Shown here piece by piece: positions 1 through 5,827 of a stretch of 23,396 bases of DNA (positions are counted from its first letter, which is position 1; each line of letters opens with the position of its first letter). The position numbers and the translations under genes are program-made. The notes beneath the pieces were generated by a model. That model worked only from the letters and a program-made list of their open reading frames with translations. It had not been told where the DNA came from and searched no databases. The DNA lies in contig JBBILQ010000045.1 in the NCBI GenBank assembly GCA_037444845.1, positions 1 through 23,396 on the forward strand. Direction: 5' to 3'. The DNA is from JARYMI01 sp037444845 (GTDB lineage: Bacteria; Acidobacteriota; Aminicenantia; Aminicenantales; UBA8522).

Positions 1-1
1 T

Positions 2-493
2 GACGCGGGTGGGCGACCAACACTATTGTTGAATGTCAACAGCTTGCTATTCGAGAAGTTGCCGCCTAGTGTTGAAAAATATCTTCAAGAAGGAGAGCGA
101 CGGGGCATTCACCAAAAAACACTGATAAAGACGAGAAAACCGTGGTATCGAATGGAAACACGTAGAATACCACCGATTTTATTTGCCTACTTAGGCAGAA
201 GAAATGCCCGTTTCATCAGAAACCACGCTCAGGTTATTCCGCTCACCTGCTTTTTGTGTGTTTACCCAAAGCACTCTGATCCAGCTTTTGTTGAGCGTCT
301 CTGGAGAATTCTTTCAGATTCAAAGACAGTCAACAACTTGAAAAAAGTGGGCAAAACATACGGCAGTGACGCCATTAAAGTTGAGCCCAGAGCACTTGAG
401 CGTTTGCCTTTGCCTGAAGATCTCATTCGCACAGAAGGGTTGGACAGGTACATAGAACCAAGACAGAGGACTTTTGATTTCAGAGTAACCTGA
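2..493 (+). CDS. N6-adenine DNA methyltransferase, C-terminal part (5' end outside window)
   Basis: The reading frame is open from the first bases of the window, so this is the 3' end of a longer gene, and the leftmost TTG at 26 is not a real start. The visible 160 or so residues carry a block 'KPWYRMETRRIPPILFAYLGRRN' followed by 'ARFIRN' and, near the end, 'VEPRALERLPLP'. These resemble the target-recognition and C-terminal region of Eco57I/TaqI-like class I N6-adenine methyltransferases, which methylate adenine in DNA using S-adenosylmethionine. The catalytic NPPY and SAM motifs would lie upstream and cannot be checked. The stop codon directly abuts an attC-like hairpin, and a nuclease-like gene follows in the same direction, so a restriction-modification or defence role is inferred. 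Family assignment is fairly secure; specificity is unknown. Confidence 0.72.
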   Translation, partial: DAGGRPTLLLNVNSLLFEKLPPSVEKYLQEGERRGIHQKTLIKTRKPWYRMETRRIPPILFAYLGRRNARFIRNHAQVIPLTCFLCVYPKHSDPAFVERLWRILSDSKTVNNLKKVGKTYGSDAIKVEPRALERLPLPEDLIRTEGLDRYIEPRQRTFDFRVT

Positions 494-564
494 GCTAACA
501 AAAGGATGAACCTGACCTTTATTCCGCTGCGCTCCATAAAGGCAGGTTATCCTTCACGTTGGGA
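494..564 (+). other. attC-like recombination site 1 (integron cassette hairpin)
   Basis: This imperfect inverted repeat starts immediately after the methyltransferase stop. The outer box CTAAC (495-499) pairs with GTTGG (558-562) with one T-G wobble. A short unpaired spacer follows. AAGGAT (502-507) pairs with ATCCTT (549-554), AACCTG (509-514) with CAGGTT (543-548), and CCTTTAT (516-522) with ATAAAGG (536-542). G508 and A515 are left extrahelical. The terminal loop is TCCGCTGCGCTCC (523-535). R boxes, unpaired central spacer, L boxes with extrahelical bases and a variable terminal loop are the defining attC architecture read by integron integrases on the folded bottom strand. Expected cleavage is between G558 and T559. 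The left R box (AGCTAAC) is not a perfect RYYYAAC. Confidence 0.72.
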
Positions 565-568
565 GGCT

Positions 569-598
569 ATGCACGCACCCTCGGCTTCATATGCGTAG
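569..598 (+). CDS. Possible 9-codon leader ORF overlapping the nuclease start
   Basis: An ATG at 569 follows GGGAGG (561-566), a good anti-SD match, although the 2-nt gap to the ATG is shorter than optimal. It would encode MHAPSASYA and stop at TAG 596-598, overlapping the ATG of the nuclease gene (591) out of frame by 8 nt. The nuclease start itself has no recognisable Shine-Dalgarno sequence. Ribosomes terminating here could restart at 591, analogous to the short attI1 leader ORF known to help SD-less cassettes in class 1 integrons. This is a speculative reading from sequence layout only. Confidence 0.25.
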   Translation: MHAPSASYA

Positions 599-1844
599 AG
601 ACAATCCGCTGTTCTACGAGCACGACCTCGACGGCACTCTGCGTGCGCACCTGGCTGGGATCGGCGCGAAGGTGGACGCCATCCCCCAGGATCAGTTCAT
701 GAACGCGCGACCCGAGGACGTCGTTGAGCACCTTGTTTCAGAGATGACGATTGATCCGCTCGTCATCTACGAAGATCGTGCCGAGATGGAACAGAAGGAA
801 ACGAAGATCGATGTCGCCGGCCGGAGAGACAGGAATCCTTTCGGGGATCCGGATCCGATATACGTCCCTGATGTCGCAGTCACAGTCACTATCCCGTTTA
901 CCGGAGATAGCCAGCTCTGGACGTTCCGTCCCAACCAGTGGCAGAGCGTCTTTCCGCGCGGGCGCGTGTCACCAGCTCGAGAAAAGGGTGTCAGTCACCT
1001 CTACATCGACATGGCACAGCCTGCTGACGAGCCGGCGGAGCGCTTCAAGAGTCGCCTGGATAGCGAGCTCCAATCGATCCGTTTCTATGTCGAAGCGCAG
1101 CGTAGGCAGATAGATCAATTCAATGCCGGCCTTCGCGCGGCGATCCGCCCAGCTGTCGATGCGCGAAGAGCCCGGATCCAAAAGCACCAGGGCCTCAAGG
1201 ACGTCTTAGGTATTCCCTTGAAGCATCGTGAAGGTGCGCCGTCGGTCGAACCCATCAAGCTCACCCGAAAGCTGGTCCGGCCTCTCCCTCCACCGCCAAA
1301 GTCGGGATATCAACCCGAGCCCGGCATTTCCGACGAGGACTATGGACACATCCTCTCGGTGATACGTCATGAGGGACGGACTTTTGAGACGACGCCGAAG
1401 ACTTATGCGGTTCACGACGAGGAAGAGCTGCGAGACATCCTCCTTGCTCACTTGAACGGTCACTACCAAGGCGAGGCGAGCGCCGAGACCTTCAGACGCG
1501 GCGGGAAGACCGACATTCGCATCGAAGACAATAATCGCGCTGCCTTTGTTGCAGAATGCAAAATTTGGAAGGGCCCGAAGGAGCTGTCGCAAGCCATAGA
1601 CCAGCTGTTGGGCTACCTCACTTGGCGGGACTGCAAGGCAGCACTGGTTGTATTCAACAAGCACAACGCTAAGTTCAGTGCGATCGTGGAGAGTATTCCC
1701 TCGTTATTTGAGTCGCACGCAAATTTTCGAGGGGTGTTGCTACCCGGGAGCAGTGGGGAATGGCAGTTCCGGATGGCGTCACGCGAGGACGAAGGCCGTG
1801 TTGTCCGTGTGCATGTCTTCGTCTTCAATCTATATGTGGGCTAG
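591..1844 (+). CDS. PD-(D/E)XK superfamily nuclease-like protein (cassette gene, probable restriction/defence nuclease)
   Basis: The product is 417 residues. I do not recognise a named family. The C-terminal third (about 275-360) has the layout of a PD-(D/E)XK nuclease core: an acidic helix 'EEELRD' near 278, the metal-binding Asp in 'GGKTDIRI' (D308), a beta strand with 'FVAECK' giving E322-x-K324, and then a helix 'SQAIDQLLGYL' with Q334/Q338. This fold cuts DNA with divalent metal. The first 240 residues have no domain I can name; 'RPLPPPPKSGYQPEP' (about 230-244) looks like a flexible linker between the halves. No signal peptide or membrane segment is seen, so it is cytoplasmic. It sits alone in an integron-like cassette next to a methyltransferase cassette, suggesting a restriction enzyme or other anti-phage effector. 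ATG at 591 is chosen because no in-frame start lies upstream inside the cassette. It lacks a clear SD. Confidence 0.78.
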   Translation: MRRDNPLFYEHDLDGTLRAHLAGIGAKVDAIPQDQFMNARPEDVVEHLVSEMTIDPLVIYEDRAEMEQKETKIDVAGRRDRNPFGDPDPIYVPDVAVTVTIPFTGDSQLWTFRPNQWQSVFPRGRVSPAREKGVSHLYIDMAQPADEPAERFKSRLDSELQSIRFYVEAQRRQIDQFNAGLRAAIRPAVDARRARIQKHQGLKDVLGIPLKHREGAPSVEPIKLTRKLVRPLPPPPKSGYQPEPGISDEDYGHILSVIRHEGRTFETTPKTYAVHDEEELRDILLAHLNGHYQGEASAETFRRGGKTDIRIEDNNRAAFVAECKIWKGPKELSQAIDQLLGYLTWRDCKAALVVFNKHNAKFSAIVESIPSLFESHANFRGVLLPGSSGEWQFRMASREDEGRVVRVHVFVFNLYVG

Positions 1845-1846
1845 CC

Positions 1847-1916
1847 GCCCAACAACGCCTTGCAGCCGACCCTGCTCCGCTGCGCTCCGCAGGGCGGCTG
1901 ACGCGCGCCGTTAGAG
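1847..1916 (+). other. attC-like recombination site 2 (integron cassette hairpin)
   Basis: R''-like box GCCCAAC (1847-1853) matches the RYYYAAC consensus. R'-like box GTTAGAG (1910-1916) matches GTTRRRY except for the last base. Inside, CAGCCG (1863-1868) pairs with CGGCTG (1895-1900) and CCCTGC (1870-1875) with GCAGGG (1889-1894), leaving A1869 extrahelical. G1862 is unpaired exactly 7 nt before it. The loop TCCGCTGCGCTCC (1876-1888) is identical to that of site 1. Expected cleavage is between G1910 and T1911. The R box pairs poorly with what follows, consistent with the right neighbour being host DNA or a foreign cassette end. Confidence 0.75.
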
Positions 1917-2629
1917 GGGATAGCCTAAGCCGACTCTTGATTTGTCGAGTCGGTTGGGTTACTCCTAATCGTGCCCCGGTCTGCGGGCTGGCCTCCGGAC
2001 TCCGGATAAAAGCAGCTCTGGTCAAGGACGATCGTTGGCTGGTTATCATAAGACAGCCTTTCGACGAGATCCGATTCAAATTCTGTCCTGCAGACGTCGT
2101 CAAAGTAAAGCCTGCCGGAGATAATAATTTCGTTTTTCTGGTGGGTCGGCTATATGAGCGACAAAGCAGCAATTTCACCTCACACCATTGTAGAGAACGA
2201 TAAACCGAGGGATTGTCGAATGTCAAGCCGAGCTGAAAGTGAGATCAAAGTGGGGGTGAATGACGCAGGAAGCCGCGGACAAGGTCACGAGCGCCGGAAA
2301 ACAGCCAGACCTCTCCTCGCAGGGCAAGAGGACATTAAGAGAAATATTCAGCGCGGCCCTCGTACTCCGCAGGGGGAATCAGAGCGAGAAAATGTCAACC
2401 AAAGTTGCCGTTCAACCAGGAGAATGGAAACGGCTGGGAACAAGGCCAAGCGCGCGATTTAGCCCGCTCAAACTGCGCCCAGGTGAAGTTTACAACGTGA
2501 GCGTCCGGATGCGTGTCGGAGAGATCAAAGGGGAAACCGCATCATTCATCGCCTGAAATCCGATACGATTATTGTCCTGAAGATTGGGCATCGAAAAGGC
2601 AGCTCGCCGGCGGTGTTTTTACAGGGATC
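1917..2629. other. About 700 bp without a convincing intact gene; degenerate sequence
   Basis: Between the last attC-like site and the TldE stump I find no intact gene. Frames of 98 and 102 codons exist (2260-2556 and 2154-2462) but overlap each other and lack recognisable domains. A protein-like stretch reading 'KAALVKDDRWLVIIRQPFDE' falls at roughly 2010-2070 with no plausible start of its own. Another reading 'KLRPGEVYNVSVRMR' is near 2470-2515. These could be relics of decayed genes. No additional attC partner (an R'' ending CTCTAAC, matching the GTTAGAG boundary at 1910) was seen here. Confidence 0.5.
1924..1958. other. Stem-loop just downstream of the last attC-like site
   Basis: CCGACTC (1930-1936) pairs perfectly with GAGTCGG (1947-1953) around a 10-nt loop. 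Beyond a bulged G1929 the stem continues CCTAA (1924-1928) with TTGGG (1954-1958), including one T-G wobble. It lacks a following T-run, so it is not a classical intrinsic terminator. Its outer bases (GCCTAA / GTTGGGT) resemble R boxes, but it is too short and lacks the L-box spacing of attC. Function unknown. Confidence 0.4.
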
Positions 2630-2962
2630 TCCAGCCTCCCGGGCATAGGGCCCCATAATTTTTATATGGTAGTAGGAGAGGCATCTCCCGAGGACATCAT
2701 GAAGGCGACCTGCGTCGGGTTTCTCGTGAAGGAAGTGACAGGTTACGGGATCAACCCCGTCAACGGCAATTTCAGCGGCGGGGCCGCCGGGTTCTGGATT
2801 GAGGACGGCGCGATCGCCTATCCGGTAAGGGGACTGACCATTGCAGGCACTGCCGACGAGATGCTCAACGGGATCGACATGCTCGCCAACGACCTCGACC
2901 TCAACCGGACGCTGACCGCTCCGACCTTCCGGATCAAACTTCTTCAGATCGGCGGCGAATAA
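2630..2962 (+). pseudogene. pmbA: TldE/PmbA metalloprotease, C-terminal remnant
   Basis: The last 110 or so codons read as the C-terminal domain of TldE/PmbA, the partner of the zinc protease TldD that processes small peptides such as microcins and helps degrade unfolded proteins. Recognisable blocks are 'GPHNFYMVVGEASPEDI', 'GYGINPVNGNFSGGAAGFWI', 'IAYPVRGLTIAGT' and 'NDLDLNRTLTAPTFRI', ending at TAA 2960-2962. Full proteins are about 430-450 residues, so roughly three quarters are missing. The frame continues upstream to an ATG at 2513, but those residues do not resemble the family. The break lies in the degenerate DNA downstream of the cassette array, suggesting that rearrangement or decay removed the 5' part. 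A fused short protein is possible but unlikely to work. Confidence 0.8.
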
Positions 2963-2975
2963 ACTGAGTAATAAA

Positions 2976-2993
2976 ACGGATGAATCACTCCGT
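2976..2993. terminator. Candidate bidirectional hairpin terminator
   Basis: ACGGA (2976-2980) pairs with TCCGT (2989-2993) around an 8-nt loop. Going right, the stem is followed by GTTTTCTTTTG; going left (minus strand), by TTTTATTA. It lies exactly between the convergent TldE stump and the coiled-coil ORF, whose stop codon is in the loop. The stem is only 5 bp, so confidence is moderate. Confidence 0.42.
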
Positions 2994-3188
2994 GTTTTCT
3001 TTTGTCGTGAGCCCGGCGAGTTTCTCCTGAACCCTTCTCAGCTCTTCCCGTGCCTCTTTAAACAATTTGCTTTTGAAGGCCAGAGTGTTCAGCTCCTTCG
3101 TTTCGGCCATCGCTTTCCTTAATCGCTCGAGCCTCTGCAGAAGCTCTGCCTCTTTCCGTCGCAGCTTGATGACGTCTTCGTTGTTCAT
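2985..3188 (-). CDS. Small coiled-coil protein coupled to the AOR gene
   Basis: This 67-residue, highly charged protein (E, K, R and L rich) has heptad-like spacing through most of its length: 'LRRKEAELLQRLERLRKAMAE', then 'KEAREELRRVQEKLAGL'. It is probably one or two amphipathic helices forming a coiled coil. There are no cysteines, no membrane segment and no family I recognise. Its ATG overlaps the TGA of the upstream AOR-family gene by one base (TGATG), a strong sign of translational coupling and of being a real gene. It may be a subunit or chaperone of that oxidoreductase, but this rests on position only. Confidence 0.62.
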   Translation of the reverse strand: MNNEDVIKLRRKEAELLQRLERLRKAMAETKELNTLAFKSKLFKEAREELRRVQEKLAGLTTKENTE

Positions 3189-5143
3189 CAGTCTGTTTTT
3201 CCCTCCGGCAAGGGAGCGATCCCATCCTTAGACCAGCCCTGGATCTCGTAGTAGGCGTCAAGGATGGAGTTATAGAGATTGACATCGACGGCCTTGCCCT
3301 TGTGGGCGCCGCTTGTCAAGGGGACCCGCAGCTTCGGCGGGACAAAAGCATCATAAGTTCGGTCACGGCCCTGGAGGTTGTTGAGGTGCCGCTCAAGGGA
3401 GTATATCCTTCTTCCACACTCCTTCAGAGACTCTGGGGAATATTCGATTCCGGTCAGGGCATGATAAAGCGAAAGGAAAGGTTCAGCGGCGACATCAGCC
3501 GTGAAAAAGTCGCACAGGCCGAGGGAGTCGACGAGAGCTTTTCCGGCCTGCCCTTCGGCCACATAAGCGGCGAGTTCACGAGCTCCCTTAAGTCCTCCCT
3601 CCTCAGCCTGGATTGTCCAGGCGTAGGTGTGGTCGCCGCGGCCGCGGTTCGAGGTTCCGTAGGCCGTGAACATCCCGGGAAAAACTTTGGGGCTGATGCC
3701 GGCATAGCCGAGCCCGGCGTAAGCTGTCGTGCAGCAATAGACAATGTCTTCAAGGCCGGAAGCGCCACCGCTGGCCGCCACCTCGGCGATCATACGATCC
3801 GTGTGCGTTCCGAGGAGCTTGCCCAGGTCATTCGACTGATAGGCGATGGACGTCAAGGCATTTATCATTTCGGCTGCATCGCCGAATTTCAGCATGCTTC
3901 CGTATTTTCTCAGGAATCCTTTCTCGGAAAGCTCCATGGCAGCCGCGGTGACGCTGCCAAAGGTCATCGTGTCAATTCCGAGCTCTTTGCAGAGGCAGTT
4001 CAGGTGGAAAATTGCGTCCCGGTCGAGGATGCAGCAGTTAACCCAGAGGGCAATCGTCTCGAATTCAGGCCTGACTCCTTCGCCGGCATAAGGCCCGGCT
4101 TCCACCTTGGCCGTGCGGGCACAGAAGATATGCCGGCACCTATTGCAGACACGGTGCTTTCCCGCAATCTCTAAGAAGGCGTCCGTGGAGACGCGGCGGT
4201 AGTCATCCGGGTCGAAATAGCCCTCGTCGAAGTTGTGCCAGGGAAGATAGCCGCCGTCGACGCCCAGATACTTTCCGTTGAAGGCGCGGTCGAGCCACCA
4301 GGTTGTTCCGGTCTTGGGCCTGAATGAGACGGTCCGGTTGGTGTCTTCGACACTCTCCTTGATCAAGCGGTCGAGCTCCTGGCCAAGCGCCTTGAATTTT
4401 TCGGCATCATAAGGGGAGATGGCTTCTTTCCCGTAGGCGGTGATGGCCACAAGGTTTTTCGACCCGAAAACAGCCCCCGCCCCGCCCCTGCCGAAATTCC
4501 GGTGGTAGTCGGCGGTCAAGCAGGCAAACTCGACACGGTTCCATCCCGCCGGCCCCGCGCACACCGTGGACGAGCCCTTGATTTTTCCGGAAAGATAATC
4601 CGTGATGCCGGAAGATAGGCGAAGGACTTTCTTTCCGTCGACAACCTGGAATAAATCCTCTTCTGCGTCGACGATCCGCACCTCGCCTTCGACGACCTGG
4701 AGGCGGACCGGCCGGTCCGCTTTGCCGTCTATGATCAGATGGTCGAAGCCGGCCCTCTTGAGCATGTTAGGAAAAAGCCCGCCGCAGCTCGAATGCGTGA
4801 TCATCCCGTAAACCGGCCTATGGCCGGGCACCCAGGAGACGGGTTGAGGAGACCGGGTCATCGTCCCGATGAAAGAGCAGGATCCGCGGCCGGCCGTGGG
4901 AATGGGAGTGTCATTGGCAGCCGCGTTTCCGATGATGATTCGATTTTTCGGGCTGAGGGGGTCCGTGAGGGGACCGGTCTTTTTCAGGTGCTCGGAAATC
5001 AGCTTGGCCTGGAGGCCCCGGCCGCCGACATAATCGCGGCAGAGGTCGGGGTTGGCTTCCTCAACACGGACAGTCCTCTTGGAGAGGTCAATCCACGCCC
5101 ATTTTCCCCTGTATCCGAAATTCATTTTCTCCGCGTCGGTCAT
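3188..5143 (-). CDS. Aldehyde ferredoxin oxidoreductase (AOR) family tungsten/molybdopterin enzyme
   Basis: The product is 651 residues, near the usual size. It shows N-terminal 'GYRGKWAWIDLS', 'GRGGAGAVFGSKNLVAI' (near 218-234) for the bis-pterin cofactor domain, 'ELGIDTMTFG', 'GTSNRGRGDH', and a cysteine set for a 4Fe-4S cluster: C333-x2-C336-x4-C341 plus distal C544 in 'SLGLC'. The family oxidises aldehydes to acids with ferredoxin as acceptor in the cytoplasm of anaerobes; the substrate here cannot be read. The first cysteine spacing (x2, x4) is one longer than the x2, x3 of Pyrococcus furiosus AOR. I chose ATG 5143, which has AGGTG upstream and begins the family-like sequence, over an ATG 17 codons earlier that lies too close to the promoter. 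It has its own promoter and is coupled to the downstream 67-residue protein. Confidence 0.9.
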   Translation of the reverse strand: MTDAEKMNFGYRGKWAWIDLSKRTVRVEEANPDLCRDYVGGRGLQAKLISEHLKKTGPLTDPLSPKNRIIIGNAAANDTPIPTAGRGSCSFIGTMTRSPQPVSWVPGHRPVYGMITHSSCGGLFPNMLKRAGFDHLIIDGKADRPVRLQVVEGEVRIVDAEEDLFQVVDGKKVLRLSSGITDYLSGKIKGSSTVCAGPAGWNRVEFACLTADYHRNFGRGGAGAVFGSKNLVAITAYGKEAISPYDAEKFKALGQELDRLIKESVEDTNRTVSFRPKTGTTWWLDRAFNGKYLGVDGGYLPWHNFDEGYFDPDDYRRVSTDAFLEIAGKHRVCNRCRHIFCARTAKVEAGPYAGEGVRPEFETIALWVNCCILDRDAIFHLNCLCKELGIDTMTFGSVTAAAMELSEKGFLRKYGSMLKFGDAAEMINALTSIAYQSNDLGKLLGTHTDRMIAEVAASGGASGLEDIVYCCTTAYAGLGYAGISPKVFPGMFTAYGTSNRGRGDHTYAWTIQAEEGGLKGARELAAYVAEGQAGKALVDSLGLCDFFTADVAAEPFLSLYHALTGIEYSPESLKECGRRIYSLERHLNNLQGRDRTYDAFVPPKLRVPLTSGAHKGKAVDVNLYNSILDAYYEIQGWSKDGIAPLPEGKTD

Positions 5144-5207
5144 GGTCACACCTAAATTAAAAGAGCAAAGAAATCTGGCCGACCGCTTTTTCAATCGTCA
5201 CGAGGGA

Positions 5208-5238
5208 AAATATATGACGCCGCTCGACGGCTTGTCAA
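5208..5238 (-). promoter_or_regulatory. Sigma-70-type promoter of the AOR gene
   Basis: On the minus strand, a perfect -35 TTGACA (5238-5233) is followed by TATATT (5213-5208) at 19 bp, or by the overlapping ATATAT at 18 bp. Transcription would start near 5200, giving a leader of about 55-60 nt before the ATG at 5143. This also argues against the upstream ATG at 5194 as the start. Confidence 0.6.
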
Positions 5239-5276
5239 TCAGCAAAAAAACCTTATTTTTTAGATGGTCTCATTGG

Positions 5277-5301
5277 CACTATTTGAGGATAGAAAATAGT
5301 G
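5277..5301. other. Inverted repeat between smpB and the AOR promoter
   Basis: CACTATTT (5277-5284) pairs perfectly with AAATAGTG (5294-5301) around a 9-nt loop. No T-run follows on either strand, so a terminator is not well supported. Its place about 40 bp upstream of the AOR -35 box would also fit an operator. Confidence 0.35.
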
Positions 5302-5374
5302 AAACGGGTGAACCAGCCCCCATTTTTGGAGAAAATTTTATAATAATTATGTATGCTGTCCCCTATTTGCACCC

Positions 5375-5827
5375 TTAGCGGAGGCGGCGTTTGAGCTCGG
5401 CCCTCATCTCTCTGTCGAGGTCGCGCTCCTTGATGGCCTGCTTCTTCTCGTAAGCCCTCTTCCCCTTAGCGAGGGATATTTCCACTTTGACCTTGCCTTT
5501 GTCGTTGAGGACCACCTTGGTCGGGATGAGCGTGTACCCTTTTTCTCTGATTTTTCCTATGAGCCGCTTGATCTCCTGGCGATGGAGAAGAAGTTTGCGT
5601 TCGCGCAGCGGGTCGTGGTTAAACCGGTTTGCCGGCTCGTAGGGGCTGATATGTGCCTGCAAGAGGAAGACTTCACCGTTTCTGACTTCCCCGTAGCTAT
5701 CTTTCAGGCTGATCCTTCCCTCCCGGACCGACTTGACTTCGCTTCCCACGAGGGCGATCCCGGCCTCGAAACGTTCGACGATTTCATAATTATGATAGGC
5801 TTTCTTATTCGAGGCGATGATGTTCAC
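5375..5827 (-). CDS. smpB: SsrA-binding protein SmpB
   Basis: The product is 150 residues, a typical length. SmpB binds tmRNA and brings it to stalled ribosomes for trans-translation, tagging incomplete proteins and releasing the ribosome. Family blocks are all present: 'IIASNKKAYHNYEI' at the start, 'EAGIALVGSEVKSVREGR', 'FLLQAHISPYE', 'RKLLLHRQEIKRL', 'GYTLIPTKVVLNDKGKVKVEI', and the Lys/Arg-rich C-terminal tail from about 121 that becomes helical in the mRNA channel. The ATG lies inside the end of the CNNM/CBS protein gene (23-nt overlap), so translation is probably coupled. No tmRNA gene (ssrA) was seen nearby. Confidence 0.97.
   Translation of the reverse strand: MNIIASNKKAYHNYEIVERFEAGIALVGSEVKSVREGRISLKDSYGEVRNGEVFLLQAHISPYEPANRFNHDPLRERKLLLHRQEIKRLIGKIREKGYTLIPTKVVLNDKGKVKVEISLAKGKRAYEKKQAIKERDLDREMRAELKRRLR

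Larger units (their letters stand above)
559..1910 (+). mobile_element. Integron-type gene cassette carrying the nuclease gene
   Basis: The interval runs from the expected cleavage point of attC-like site 1 to that of attC-like site 2. It holds one gene filling nearly all of it: the start codon is 32 bp from the left boundary, and the right attC begins 2 bp after the stop. The R'' box of site 2 (CCCAAC, 1848-1853) is exactly complementary to GTTGGG at the left boundary (558-563). That is what a circularised cassette would show, because its attC is rebuilt from its own two ends. The cassette is about 1.35 kb. No integrase gene is visible; with cassette genes pointing right, intI and attI are expected left of the window. 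Active mobility is inference. Confidence 0.65.

Noticed and set aside
1924..1958. Third attC site
   Set aside because: The R-like outer bases and a bulged G are suggestive, but the hairpin is too short and has no separate L boxes or spacer, and its left box ends in G instead of C.
2154..2556. Overlapping 102- and 98-codon ORFs in the gap before the TldE stump
   Set aside because: They overlap each other in different frames and have no recognisable domain. I describe the stretch as degenerate rather than call genes.
3302..4174. 290-codon plus-strand ORF
   Set aside because: It lies entirely antisense to the AOR-family gene, shows no recognisable domain and is explained by codon bias of the opposite strand.
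5144..5194. AOR start at 5194 (17 codons longer)
   Set aside because: The ATG would fall about 6 nt from the predicted transcription start, and the extra residues do not resemble the family. ATG 5143 has an SD-like AGGTG.
5277..5301. Perfect 8-bp hairpin as an intrinsic terminator for smpB
   Set aside because: It has an AT-rich stem and no T-run on either side, so it is listed only as an inverted repeat.
5144..5374. Possible tmRNA or other RNA gene next to smpB
   Set aside because: No tRNA-like acceptor/T-arm sequence or tag-peptide reading frame was found. The region holds a promoter and an isolated hairpin.
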